DNA from: Roseibaca calidilacus
GTDB lineage: Bacteria > Pseudomonadota > Alphaproteobacteria > Rhodobacterales > Rhodobacteraceae
Length of the DNA stretch: 64,000 nt
Assembly (NCBI RefSeq): GCF_001517585.1
Contig: NZ_FBYC01000004.1
Span: 2,251,501-2,315,500, forward strand
Reading direction: 5' to 3'
The translations under genes were made by a program, and so were the position numbers. This document shows positions 53,176-62,432 of this stretch, piece after piece; within the stretch, counting starts at the first letter, position 1; each line of letters begins with the position of its first letter. A model generated the notes under the pieces. The model saw only the letters and a list, made by a program, of their open reading frames with translations. It ran no database searches and had not been told where the DNA came from.

Positions 53176-53190
53176 TTAGGGATAAATTAA
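53176..53190. promoter_or_regulatory. CtrA-like box upstream of flgE
   Basis: TTAG-N7-TTAA (TTAG GGATAAA TTAA) differs by one base from the CtrA consensus TTAA-N7-TTAA, 52 bp before the flgE start. CtrA controls flagellar genes in many Rhodobacterales. The match is short, so it could be chance. Confidence 0.55.
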
Positions 53191-53242
53191 GCCGCGCCGC
53201 CGATAGTCATGGGAAGAATCACCAACCCATGACGGAGCGGCC

Positions 53243-54541
53243 ATGAGCATTACCTCTTCCCTGAACGCCGGTATTTCGGGACTGCGCGCCAATGCGAACC
53301 GGCTGTCGACCATTTCCGACAATATCGCGAATTCGGCAACCTATGGCTACAGACGGGCGCAAACCTCGTTTCATTCAATGGTTATTGGCAGCGGCCTCGC
53401 CGATCAGGGCGCCTATAGCGCCGGGGGTGTCAGAACATCCACCTTGCGGCTTGCCGACCAAGGGGGCGCGCTGATTGGCACGCAGAATGCAACTGACATC
53501 GCGGTCAACGGGCGTGGCTTTCTGCCCGTCACATCAGAGCTTGGCGCACAGTTGCAAGATGGCACGGCGCCAATGCTTCTGACGGCCACAGGGTCTTTTC
53601 GGCAGGATGCAAACGGGTTCTTGCGCAACCCGGCAGGAATGGTCCTCATGGGCTGGCCAGCGGGCGAAGATGGCATTGTTCCGCCCAATGTACGCGACAA
53701 CAGCAGTGGTCTGCGCCCGATCCAGATCGCGATGAACCAACAGGCATCGTTCCCGACCAGCCGTATCACCATGCCGGTCAACCTGCCTGCCAGCGACAGC
53801 GCGCCAAGCGCGCTTGGGGACCCATCGATTCTGTCCATCGCCTATTTCGACACGCTTGGCTTGCCCGGAACGCTGGAAGCGACCTTTCAGCCGACCGGAA
53901 CGGCCAATACTTGGACAATGAGCATTGAAGACCAAGCAAGCGGCACGACCGTCGGCGAATACGAGTTGGTTTTCGACACCAGCCCCGGCAGCGGCGGCAC
54001 CCTTGCCTCTGTGACAGCCTTGGGCGGCTCGAACAGCTATGACCCGGCAACCGGCAGCGTCAACCTGACGGTTGGGGTGCAACAAATCAACATGCAGCTT
54101 GGGCGTCTGGGCGAACCAGGTGGCGTAACGCAACGCGGCTCTACCTTTTCTCCGGCTGGGGTCACACAGGATGGCTTCGGCGCGGGCGATCTGATCGGGC
54201 TGACGATTGATGCCAGCGGCAATCTGGATGCTGTCTATGATCAAGGTTTCCGTCGCACGCTCTTCCGCGTGCCCTTGGTTGATGTCCCCAATCCGAATGG
54301 GCTGACATCGGTAAACGATCAATCCTTCCAAATTTCCCGCGAAAGCGGTCCGTTCTTCCTTTGGGACGCGGGCGATGGCCCCGTCGGCGAATTCGTGGGC
54401 TTCGCCCTTCAGGAATCCGCGACAGATGTCGCAGAGGAATTGACGAACCTGATCCAAACCCAACGCGCTTATTCGTCGAATGCGAAGGTCATCCAAACCG
54501 TCGATGAAATGTTTCAGGAAACCAACAACATCAAGCGTTGA
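53243..54541 (+). CDS. flgE: Flagellar hook protein FlgE
   Basis: A 432-residue hook subunit. The N-terminal coiled segment SSLNAGISGLRANANRLSTI and SDNIANSATYGYRRAQTSF is the axial family signature, and the C-terminus (LTNLIQTQRAYSSNAKVIQT) pairs with it. The variable central part (~residues 90-330) is specific to this organism and rich in Gly/Thr. It starts the hook/filament operon flgE-K-L-I. The start ATG 53243 has GGAG at -11. Confidence 0.93.
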   Translation: MSITSSLNAGISGLRANANRLSTISDNIANSATYGYRRAQTSFHSMVIGSGLADQGAYSAGGVRTSTLRLADQGGALIGTQNATDIAVNGRGFLPVTSELGAQLQDGTAPMLLTATGSFRQDANGFLRNPAGMVLMGWPAGEDGIVPPNVRDNSSGLRPIQIAMNQQASFPTSRITMPVNLPASDSAPSALGDPSILSIAYFDTLGLPGTLEATFQPTGTANTWTMSIEDQASGTTVGEYELVFDTSPGSGGTLASVTALGGSNSYDPATGSVNLTVGVQQINMQLGRLGEPGGVTQRGSTFSPAGVTQDGFGAGDLIGLTIDASGNLDAVYDQGFRRTLFRVPLVDVPNPNGLTSVNDQSFQISRESGPFFLWDAGDGPVGEFVGFALQESATDVAEELTNLIQTQRAYSSNAKVIQTVDEMFQETNNIKR

Positions 54542-54570
54542 TCCAACCCAACACATGACATGAGGATGCG

Positions 54571-55998
54571 ATGAGCCTTGGACTAGCAACAAATGCCGCG
54601 ATGGGCGGTCTGCGCATCACGACCCTCGGCACCCGCCTTGTTGCCGAAAACCTCGCAAATGCCGATGTCGAAGGCTATGGGGTGCGCAATCTTGTGCCGA
54701 CAAGCCTGTTGGTGAATGGGCGCGACCTGCCGGTGCAACGTGCCGTGAACCCGGTGCTTCTAGGTGCGGCGCGGTCAGCAGATTCCATGCGTCTGCATGC
54801 CGAAATCCGGCAAACCGCCATCGCCGAACTCGAACGTGCCTATGGCGTGCCAGGCGATCCCGGTTCTTTGAATTCACTCGTCGCGGCGCTGGATTCCAGC
54901 CTGCATCAAGCAGTGTCCACGCCGGATTCGGACGCAGCACTTCAAGCGGTCGCACAGAACGCAAGCCACCTTGTCACAAGGTTCAATACCCTCGAAAAGA
55001 CCGCCCAATCCATCCGCCAGAACGCGGATGATGCGGTCGCCGCCGATGTTGCAAAATTGAACACGGCTCTTGACCAGGTTGTGGCGCTGAATATCGAAAT
55101 CCAGCGGCAGTCCCTTCTGGGGGGCAACCCACATGGCCTGATGGACGAGCGGCAGCGCGTTACCTCCGACATCTCCGCGATCATACCAATTACCGAAATC
55201 CCGCGTGACAATGGGCGCATCATGCTTCTGTCTGCCGACGGGCAGGTTCTGGCCGACCAGACCCGCGCAGAATTCGGCTTCACGCCCACAATTGGCATCA
55301 CCGCGGGCGACTCGGTAGCGAATGGCGCACTGTCGCCGGTATCGCTCAACGGACGTGCCTTGGCCCCGGCCAGCCCGGTCTTGGCCAGCGGAGGGCTCGG
55401 GGGCCATCTGGCCGTCCGAGATGAGATCGCGCCGCGTGCGCAAGCGCAGCTCGACACACTCGCCCGGGACCTTCTGAACCGCTTCTCCGGCCCGAGCGCA
55501 GACCAAAGCCTTGCACCGGGCGAATTCGGATTGTTCGCACTTGATGGAACAACCACATTGCCCAGCATGCCAGACGGGTTGGCCGGACAACTGCGGCTAA
55601 ACGCGCAGATTGATCCGCAGGCCGGCACAGGGCTTTGGCGGTTGCGGGCTGGCCTGAATGCCCCGTCCCCCGGGCCGATTCTGGACGCTACCGGTCTGGC
55701 CAGACTGTCAGCCGCGCTGTCGGGCGCAACCACCCTTCAGCCCGGCACACCATCGCGCAGCTTTACCGAGCATATCGCAACACAGGTATCCGCCCTTGCG
55801 ACAGCGCGGCTCGACGCGGACAGCACCCTTACCTTCGCGAACGCCAAGCACGCGACCTTGCACGAAGATCTTGCCGCGCAAGGTGTAGACACTGATCGCG
55901 AGATGCAAAACCTGCTCACGCTGGAACGCGCCTATTCAGCCAATGCGCGCGTCTTGTCGGCAATCGACGAAATGATGCGCAACTTGCTGGAGATTTGA
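54571..55998 (+). CDS. flgK: Flagellar hook-associated protein FlgK (HAP1)
   Basis: A 475-residue junction protein between hook and filament. It has the axial N-terminus (GLATNAAMGGLRITTLGTRL) and C-terminus (LLTLERAYSANARVLSAIDE), plus central regions with LEKTAQSIRQNADDAVAADV and MDERQRVTSDISAIIPIT. Its length is near the Rhodobacterales norm. It lies 29 bp after flgE and 1 bp before flgL. Confidence 0.9.
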   Translation: MSLGLATNAAMGGLRITTLGTRLVAENLANADVEGYGVRNLVPTSLLVNGRDLPVQRAVNPVLLGAARSADSMRLHAEIRQTAIAELERAYGVPGDPGSLNSLVAALDSSLHQAVSTPDSDAALQAVAQNASHLVTRFNTLEKTAQSIRQNADDAVAADVAKLNTALDQVVALNIEIQRQSLLGGNPHGLMDERQRVTSDISAIIPITEIPRDNGRIMLLSADGQVLADQTRAEFGFTPTIGITAGDSVANGALSPVSLNGRALAPASPVLASGGLGGHLAVRDEIAPRAQAQLDTLARDLLNRFSGPSADQSLAPGEFGLFALDGTTTLPSMPDGLAGQLRLNAQIDPQAGTGLWRLRAGLNAPSPGPILDATGLARLSAALSGATTLQPGTPSRSFTEHIATQVSALATARLDADSTLTFANAKHATLHEDLAAQGVDTDREMQNLLTLERAYSANARVLSAIDEMMRNLLEI

Positions 55999-55999
55999 C

Positions 56000-57007
56000 A
56001 TGATCCCTTATGGAACCGGCGACTTGAGCCAGACCTTGATGCTGCGACGAATTGGCGGCGGATTGCGGCAAGAAATCGCACGCGTGAGCGCCGAAATCGC
56101 AAGTGGCCAAAGGTCAGATCCCGCGCGCGCCTTGGGTGGAAACCTGATGCAGCTTGCAACAATAGAGCACGGGCTGGTGCAAGCGGACCGCTATGCAAGC
56201 TCTGCCAAATTCGGGGCAACCCTGTTGGCAAGCCAGCAAAATTCAGTAGAGCAGATCGGCATTATCACCGAACGGCTTGCGCCCGACCTGCGCATGTCAG
56301 CGCAGCCGACCAGCCCCGATGCGCTTGGCGCAGCAGCGGCCAGAGCGCGGGCCGGGTTCGAAGATGCGATCGGCCTTCTGAACACAAAGGTCGCGGGGCG
56401 CTACATTTTCGCCGGAATCGACGGGGATCAGCGCCCATTTGCCGGGGCACAAGACATGCTCGACTCTATCACAGCGGGCTTGCCGGCCAACGCGACACCT
56501 GCCGATGTCACGGCCCATGTCACGGCATGGTTTGCCGATGGTGGTCCATTCGAAGCGCTCGCCTATCAGGGGGGGCCTGCCCCAAGCAATTCGATAGATC
56601 TGGGTGATGGCAACAGCTTCCGGCTAGACACGACCGGCGCCAGTCCGGGGATTCGCGATACGCTCGCCGCCATGGCCTTGGGCGCCATGGCCGAAACGCT
56701 GTCTGCGCAGATGCCGCTTGCCGATAGGCGCGCGCTTCTGGCGGCCGGGTCAGAGGCAATGACCGCGTCAACCGACGGACGGATCGCAGCGCAAGCGAAT
56801 ATCGGCGCGCAAGAAGCCCGCGCAGCGAAAGCCCTTGCGCAAGCTGAAGCAAAATCAGCCTCCTACAAGATTCTGCGCACCGAATTGCGCGCAGCAGACC
56901 CCTATGAAAACGCTATGGCCCTCGAATCGGCAGCCCAGAAGCTGGACGCGCTTTACCTTGTCACAGCGCGTTTGTCGCGCCTATCCTTGACAGAGTATCT
57001 GCGATGA
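56000..57007 (+). CDS. flgL: Flagellar hook-associated protein FlgL (HAP3)
   Basis: A 335-residue flagellin-like junction protein. The N-terminal helices (GGGLRQEIARVSAEIASGQR) and C-terminal helix (ALESAAQKLDALYLVTARLS) flank a small domain, with LLNTKVAGRYIFAGIDGDQRP typical of FlgL. It begins one base after flgK's stop and overlaps flgI by four bases. Confidence 0.88.
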   Translation: MIPYGTGDLSQTLMLRRIGGGLRQEIARVSAEIASGQRSDPARALGGNLMQLATIEHGLVQADRYASSAKFGATLLASQQNSVEQIGIITERLAPDLRMSAQPTSPDALGAAAARARAGFEDAIGLLNTKVAGRYIFAGIDGDQRPFAGAQDMLDSITAGLPANATPADVTAHVTAWFADGGPFEALAYQGGPAPSNSIDLGDGNSFRLDTTGASPGIRDTLAAMALGAMAETLSAQMPLADRRALLAAGSEAMTASTDGRIAAQANIGAQEARAAKALAQAEAKSASYKILRTELRAADPYENAMALESAAQKLDALYLVTARLSRLSLTEYLR

Positions 57008-58110
57008 GATGCGGCATTCTCGGACTACTGGTGTGCGTGCTTGCACTGACCGCCCATGTCGCGCACGCGACCGTGCGGTTGAAGGACATGGTCGAATTCG
57101 ACGGCGTGCGTGGGAACGATTTGCTGGGATACGGGCTGGTCGTCGGGTTGAATGGCACCGGCGACGGGCTGCGCAATGCCCCGTTCACCGAAGACATGAT
57201 GACGAATATCCTTGAACGCCTTGGCGTGAATGTCACGGGTGAGCAGTTTCGCCCCAAGAATGTTGCCGCCGTAATTGTCACCGCAAGCCTGCCTCCCTTC
57301 GCACGCGCCGGCGCGACACTGGATGTAACTGTCTCGGCCGTGGGCGACGCGACCAGCCTGTTGGGCGGCACGCTGGTCATGACGCCGCTGAACGGTGCAG
57401 ATGGCACGATCTATGCCGTCGCTCAGGGCAGCATACTGGCCGGGGGGGCCGTTGCCGAAGGCGCCGCCGCACGCGAAACCCGTGGCGTGCCAACGGCTGG
57501 CATCATTCCCGGCGGCGCGCGGGTTGAACGCGAGGTCGATTTCGCGCTCGACAGCCTGAGCGAGGTCAGGCTGGCATTGAACGTGCCTGATTTCTCGACA
57601 GCGCTTCAGATAGAGCAGGCGATCAACCGTGAATTCGCCGTTCACGCCGCGCGGATGACCGACTCGGGGACGGTGATTCTACAGGTGCCCAAGACTGGCG
57701 CACGCTCTACCGCGCACGCGCTTGCGCGGATCGAAAACCTGCGCATCGCCCCTGCCAGCAAAGCACGCGTTGTTGTCGATCAGCGTTCGGGAACGATCGT
57801 CATGGGCGCTGACGTGCGAATCAGCCGGGTTGCCGTTGCACAGGGTGGGCTGACCCTGCGCGTGGAAGAACGTCCTCTTGTTGTGCAGCCGAACCCCTTT
57901 TCGGATGGCGAAACCGTCGTCGTGCCGCGGACCGCCGCTGAACTGGAGGACGCGCCACCAGTGGCTTTGGCCGAAGTCGAAGGCGGGACATCGCTTTCCG
58001 AGATCGTTGCAGGGTTGAACGCGCTTGGGGTCGCACCTCGGGACATGATTGACATTCTAAGCAGCATCAGCGCGGCAGGCGCGCTGCATGCAGAATTGGT
58101 GGTCAGATAG
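57004..58110 (+). CDS. flgI: Flagellar P-ring protein FlgI
   Basis: A 368-residue periplasmic protein that forms the P-ring around the flagellar rod. Residues 1-21 (RCGILGLLVCVLALTAHVAH-A) are a signal peptide. Conserved motifs: VRLKDMVEFDGVRGNDLLGY, GLVVGLNGTGDGL, NILERLGVNV and GLNALGVAPRDMIDILSSIS. It overlaps flgL by four bases and ends the flagellar run; a GC hairpin follows. Confidence 0.95.
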   Translation: MRCGILGLLVCVLALTAHVAHATVRLKDMVEFDGVRGNDLLGYGLVVGLNGTGDGLRNAPFTEDMMTNILERLGVNVTGEQFRPKNVAAVIVTASLPPFARAGATLDVTVSAVGDATSLLGGTLVMTPLNGADGTIYAVAQGSILAGGAVAEGAAARETRGVPTAGIIPGGARVEREVDFALDSLSEVRLALNVPDFSTALQIEQAINREFAVHAARMTDSGTVILQVPKTGARSTAHALARIENLRIAPASKARVVVDQRSGTIVMGADVRISRVAVAQGGLTLRVEERPLVVQPNPFSDGETVVVPRTAAELEDAPPVALAEVEGGTSLSEIVAGLNALGVAPRDMIDILSSISAAGALHAELVVR

Positions 58111-58112
58111 CC

Positions 58113-58125
58113 GGGGCATTGCCCC
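58113..58125 (+). terminator. Hairpin after flgI
   Basis: GGGGC-ATT-GCCCC, a 5-bp stem with a 3-nt loop two bases after the flgI stop, followed by AAAAG. It has no U-run on the plus strand, so it may stabilise the mRNA rather than terminate it. Confidence 0.45.
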
Positions 58126-58205
58126 AAAAGCACCCAGTCAAAGAAACAGATGCGGGTTGAAAATATGCATTGGCCTGCGCCGCGAAATCTGGGAAGCCCT
58201 TGGAT

Positions 58206-59870
58206 ATGACTGGCAAGCGCCCGACCGCAGCGCCCCCCATGGTGAGCGTTATTTTGCCCTGCTACAATGTGGCGGAATATATCGGCACGGCCATCGACAG
58301 CCTGAAGGCCCAGACCTTCGAGAATTTTGAAGCGCTTGTGGTCAATGACGGATCGACCGACGCCTCTGCCGATATCGTGCGCGCCGCGATCGCGGGCGAT
58401 GCCCGGTTCCGACTGCTGTCCCAACGCCGGCAAGGGCTGTCAGGCGCGCGCAACACCGGTCTGAACCAAGCATCCGGCACCTATGTCGCATTTTTGGATG
58501 GCGATGACTGGTTCGCACCAGAATTTCTGTCGCACATGGTCAGGACGCTTGAAGAAACGGGCGCGGATTGGGCGGCCTCGGCGCTTTGGCTGGAGTTTGA
58601 CACAGGATCAAGATTTGCGCATTCCGCGATCCATGGCGCTCCTGACATCACCGGAGCGGCGCGCGCTTGTCACCTTGACGATGCCCGCATGGTCGCGCGA
58701 CATTTTCCGTCGGCTTGGAACAAGCTATACCGTCGGGATTTCATAGGCGACCTCAGGTTCGTACCCGGTGCAGTCTATGAGGACCACCCGTTCTACTGGG
58801 CCTTGGCCTGCCGGTCAGATCAGATGTGGTATGTGCCAGAGCCGTTATATCATCATCGGCGCGGCCGGCACGGGCAGATCACCGCGCAGGGCGACCGGCA
58901 GATTTTCGAGCAATTCGACCGTTTGGACGAAGTGCGCGCATTGATGGATAGCGCCGGCATGCCGCATCGTCGCTGCGCCTTGTCTCGTTTGGCCACGCGG
59001 CTGGTTCATGAACGGTTGCAACCTGTCACCGATCCGGCCCTGCGGCGCGCTTTTATTGACCGGGCGGGTGCGTATTTCGCGGCGCATGATCTGACTTGGG
59101 ATTGGGACGGTGCATCTGACATAGACCTGCGCCCCGGCCCCGAGATATCGCCATCGCTGCGCTATACGGTGCTTGTGCAGGCAGGCGACGGCGCAGACCA
59201 AACACGGCGCGCACTTGCAGCACAAAGGTTGCCCCCGACAGGTGTTCTGGAATTGGCGGACGGACCTGTGGCAAAACTCTTTGCCCAAGCCCGACCCAGC
59301 ATCCAAACGCCGTGGTGCGCCATTCTGAAAGCGGGCGACACGCCTTTGCCGGACTGGTCGGCCAAGATGCTGGGTGCATTGCAAGAGCCAGCTGATGCAA
59401 CCTTGGCAGTCTGCGCGGTCACACGCGGCGCGCAAGGTTGGGACCCCGGTTTTGCCCTGCCGGACCTGCCCTGCCCGGACCCGGCCGCGCTGATATTCGC
59501 CACCGCGCTGCCCCCAAGCGCCAGCCCGGATGGCCCGGATTGGGCCACCGGCCTGCGCTTCGCGGTCGCGCATGGACCGACGAAAACCGCGCGGGTCGAG
59601 GACGCGATGATGGTGCTGGCACCGCGCCCAACGGACAGCCCGCGCGCGACAGTGCGAACGCTTCGGCAGATGGTGTCAAGCGGATTGGTGTCGCCCCGTC
59701 AGGCGGCGGCGCTCTTCGCGCATCTGGCACAGCTGGCCGTGTCTGCGCAAGCCGGGCGCGCAAGGCGGGTCGCACATGCCCTGATCTGGGGGGTTGCAAG
59801 GCGCGCGGGCCGTTTACCCAAGCCACCCCAAGCTGCGCATATCGGAAAACGCCTGCACCGCTTGTTATAA
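58206..59870 (+). CDS. Family 2 glycosyltransferase with unknown C-terminal domain
   Basis: A 554-residue protein. Residues ~12-220 are a GT-A family 2 catalytic domain: VSVILPCYNVAEYIGTAIDS, VVNDGSTDAS and the DxD-type FLDGDDWF that binds the sugar-nucleotide metal, with a later VYEDHPFYWALA acceptor motif. The C-terminal ~250 residues are not recognised; they contain a second Pro/Ala-rich globular-looking stretch. I start at ATG 58206 (MTGKRPTAAP). It probably adds sugars to a surface polymer or protein. Its position next to flagellar genes allows flagellin glycosylation, but this is only inference. Confidence 0.85.
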   Translation: MTGKRPTAAPPMVSVILPCYNVAEYIGTAIDSLKAQTFENFEALVVNDGSTDASADIVRAAIAGDARFRLLSQRRQGLSGARNTGLNQASGTYVAFLDGDDWFAPEFLSHMVRTLEETGADWAASALWLEFDTGSRFAHSAIHGAPDITGAARACHLDDARMVARHFPSAWNKLYRRDFIGDLRFVPGAVYEDHPFYWALACRSDQMWYVPEPLYHHRRGRHGQITAQGDRQIFEQFDRLDEVRALMDSAGMPHRRCALSRLATRLVHERLQPVTDPALRRAFIDRAGAYFAAHDLTWDWDGASDIDLRPGPEISPSLRYTVLVQAGDGADQTRRALAAQRLPPTGVLELADGPVAKLFAQARPSIQTPWCAILKAGDTPLPDWSAKMLGALQEPADATLAVCAVTRGAQGWDPGFALPDLPCPDPAALIFATALPPSASPDGPDWATGLRFAVAHGPTKTARVEDAMMVLAPRPTDSPRATVRTLRQMVSSGLVSPRQAAALFAHLAQLAVSAQAGRARRVAHALIWGVARRAGRLPKPPQAAHIGKRLHRLL

Positions 59871-59891
59871 CTTGCGGCCAGTGCAGGGGGC

Positions 59892-60815
59892 TTAGAACAA
59901 GCTTGGACGCCCGGGAAAGAACTCTTGCCGCAGCAATTCGTTCTGGGCCGCGTTCTTTTTGAGAATCTCTGCGCGCTGGGCGTCTGTCAGGGTCAGGGGT
60001 GTGCGTTTGCGCCGAAACTTGAGCAAGGTCTGCAAGGCCACACGATACACCGGATGCATGTCGCCGCCGCGCGCTTGGCGTGGCAGGATGCGGTTCAAGG
60101 CTCTGCGAATGGCGACCTCCTCTGCCGACAGGGCTGTATTCACCCGCCCCGGGCGTTGCAGGCCATCGGCGTCAATCCCGGTGTGATGGCAGAAATCCGC
60201 CAGCAGATCTTCATTTTGCAAAACGTCCCGCGACAGAATACGCACGACAAGCCGATCCTTCCCAACGGCCTGCACCCAGCGATCCACCGGCACATGCAAG
60301 TTGATCTTTCCGCCGGTCGCAACATGCTGTGCAAGACTATGCGAATGCACGCGGCGGATCGCTTCGGAATAGCCGCTGAGAACCAGTTCGTCTTGAGCGC
60401 GCAGATAGAGCACATATTGCACCTGCACGAACCTTTCGCTCAGAAACCTGTCAAGTGCCCGAATTTGATCGACACTGTCCAGCCATGCGAAAAGATGTTC
60501 GCTGGACCCCACGAAAACCTCATGCCCCTGTCGCGCCGCGAGCGTTTGTGACAGATGCGTGGCATAGCGCTTTGCGTAATCCCGCAGATCCTGCACGGTA
60601 TGCAACCCCAGAAGATTGCGCTCAAATTCCGGTTGGATGGCGTGCCCCACCGCGCTTAGCCCGATGATCGGCAATTCGAACTGGCTGCCAAATCTAGGAT
60701 CGAACCTGTCATAAAGCACGCCCTGCCGCGACAGTGCCGCCGCGTTCATGCCCAAGAATGCCTGTATGGTGGATGTGCCCGATTTGGGCATCCCGATATG
60801 AATGACGGCTTTCAT
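59892..60815 (-). CDS. Sulfotransferase-like protein
   Basis: A 307-residue protein whose first residues, KAVIHIGMPKSGTSTIQAFL, form the PAPS 5'-phosphosulfate-binding P-loop seen in sulfotransferases. A later YVLYLRAQDELVLSGYSEAI segment contains an arginine/serine region like the 3'-phosphate site. The start is ATG 60813-60815, overlapping the GT4 gene stop in an ATGA. It would sulfate a carbohydrate or glycan; no acceptor can be named. Confidence 0.75.
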   Translation of the reverse strand: MKAVIHIGMPKSGTSTIQAFLGMNAAALSRQGVLYDRFDPRFGSQFELPIIGLSAVGHAIQPEFERNLLGLHTVQDLRDYAKRYATHLSQTLAARQGHEVFVGSSEHLFAWLDSVDQIRALDRFLSERFVQVQYVLYLRAQDELVLSGYSEAIRRVHSHSLAQHVATGGKINLHVPVDRWVQAVGKDRLVVRILSRDVLQNEDLLADFCHHTGIDADGLQRPGRVNTALSAEEVAIRRALNRILPRQARGGDMHPVYRVALQTLLKFRRKRTPLTLTDAQRAEILKKNAAQNELLRQEFFPGRPSLF

Positions 60816-62242
60816 TGCGCGCCCTTGTATAATTTTTCCAGCTCTTGGGCATGTGCCGCGATCCCGGTCGGAATGCGCGCGTGTTCCCAATAGCCAGACA
60901 GATCAACCTGCCCCGCCATGACCCGCGCCAGCACACACGCGAAATCGGCAGTGTCGCCCGCGCGAAACACCAGATCGCGCGTGCCGGGCAGTTCCTGTGC
61001 CCCGCCCCTGTCAGAGGTCATCAGCGGGATATGCCGTGCATGAAGTTCCAGCGCAACTTGCGGCAGATTGTCTTCCCATAAGGGCGGCACGATGCCGATA
61101 TCGGCCTGCGCCACGATCCTGTCCAGATCGGCTGCGGCATAGCCGTCATGCAAGGTCAGCCCGGCCAGCCTTGGCCGAAGCCCGCGCAGGCGCGCCATGA
61201 CCTGTGCCGGCCCTTTGCGGGCGGCTACGGTCAGATGCAGGCGGGCAAGGGTCTGGTCCGGCAGGGCTTCCAGCGCGCTGAGCAGGAAGAAGAACCCTTT
61301 ATCCGCACGCATATAGCCAAGGTAGATCAGCCGAAGCGGATCGGCCCCAAGCGGGCGCGGGCGCGTGCGGCCCCATGCTTCCGCATGGCGCGTGCCGATG
61401 TAACAGGTGCGCGCCTTCGTCACGCCAAAACCCTGCGCAATGTCGCGGACACGATCGGACACCGCCAGAACCTCGTCGCAATATTGCTCCAGAAGGTTGA
61501 CCATTTCTGCGCGGCGCTTTGCGTAGTCCGGTGCCGCGGTGTCGGGCCGGTCAGGTGCAGGCAGGGCCGGTTTGCGCCCCCGCACGGCTTTCAGCGCTTG
61601 CCATCCGGCAGATAGGGCCGGTCGCAGCACACGGTCATAAGGCCAGCTTCCCGCCGGTGCGCCAATCCGCGCGAAAGCCGTTTCCACCGCATAGGCGCGC
61701 CGCACCGCAAGCGGGTTCGGCGCCACCGGCAGGCAAGTGCGGCAGCGCGCGCCATTGTCGTAGTCAGAACAATGTGCGCGCTCTTGCCACCACAGGTTCA
61801 CCTGCGGGCAGAACGGGTAGTAATTATGCAGCGACAGCACGAAGCGAGTATTCGGGAAATCGCGGCGCAACGACAGCACCCGCGCTGGCAGCCCTTCAAG
61901 GCCGTGGAAATGGATCACATCATAGGGGCCAGTTTGCAGCAGGAAATCGCGGAACAATGCCTCTGTCGCGGGGTTCGCGATCTGCGCTGCCGCCGCGAAT
62001 TCGGCATGTGACGGGGCAACAGGCCGCGTGTTGACGAATTCGAACCGTCCCGGCCCACATGCCTGCCAGCGCGGTTTAGCCCGGGACGAAAGGTCATAGA
62101 CCATTCCCGCACTAAGCGCCGCACAGTCATGTCCGCCCGATCTGCGCTGCTCGTCCATCAGAGCCTTGGCATAGATCCTGACACCGCCCCCCCGCGCTGC
62201 GGGGTCGCATGGATCTACCCAGTTGTAATGCAGAATACGCAC
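60812..62242 (-). CDS. Family 4 glycosyltransferase
   Basis: A 476-residue GT-B protein. The N-terminal half has GGGVRIYAKALMDEQRRSGG, VIHFHGLEGLPARVLSLRRD and SLHNYYPFCPQV; a cysteine group follows (HCSDYDNGARCRTC), which may bind zinc. The C-terminal half has LRLIYLGYMRADKGFFFLLS and a degenerate E-x7-E donor loop (PPLWEDNLPQVALELHARHI). It shares an operon with the sulfotransferase and is convergent with the GT2 gene, divergent from the RTX gene. Confidence 0.82.
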   Translation of the reverse strand: MRILHYNWVDPCDPAARGGGVRIYAKALMDEQRRSGGHDCAALSAGMVYDLSSRAKPRWQACGPGRFEFVNTRPVAPSHAEFAAAAQIANPATEALFRDFLLQTGPYDVIHFHGLEGLPARVLSLRRDFPNTRFVLSLHNYYPFCPQVNLWWQERAHCSDYDNGARCRTCLPVAPNPLAVRRAYAVETAFARIGAPAGSWPYDRVLRPALSAGWQALKAVRGRKPALPAPDRPDTAAPDYAKRRAEMVNLLEQYCDEVLAVSDRVRDIAQGFGVTKARTCYIGTRHAEAWGRTRPRPLGADPLRLIYLGYMRADKGFFFLLSALEALPDQTLARLHLTVAARKGPAQVMARLRGLRPRLAGLTLHDGYAAADLDRIVAQADIGIVPPLWEDNLPQVALELHARHIPLMTSDRGGAQELPGTRDLVFRAGDTADFACVLARVMAGQVDLSGYWEHARIPTGIAAHAQELEKLYKGAQ

Positions 62243-62432
62243 ATGCCTGCCCTTGGGCGAATACCCGATACCCTAAGTTTCCCTAGCCCAGCGCGGCCCG
62301 GCTGCGCAAGACCGACCGTCCCAATGGCAGAGGCGGGCAAAGGATCAAATCGTCTTCAAAGACCATGCTGTTGCCCGAATTGCACCGCATGGCCGCGCTG
62401 CCCGGCCGCCATTCTAACCCTTGGGTGAATAC

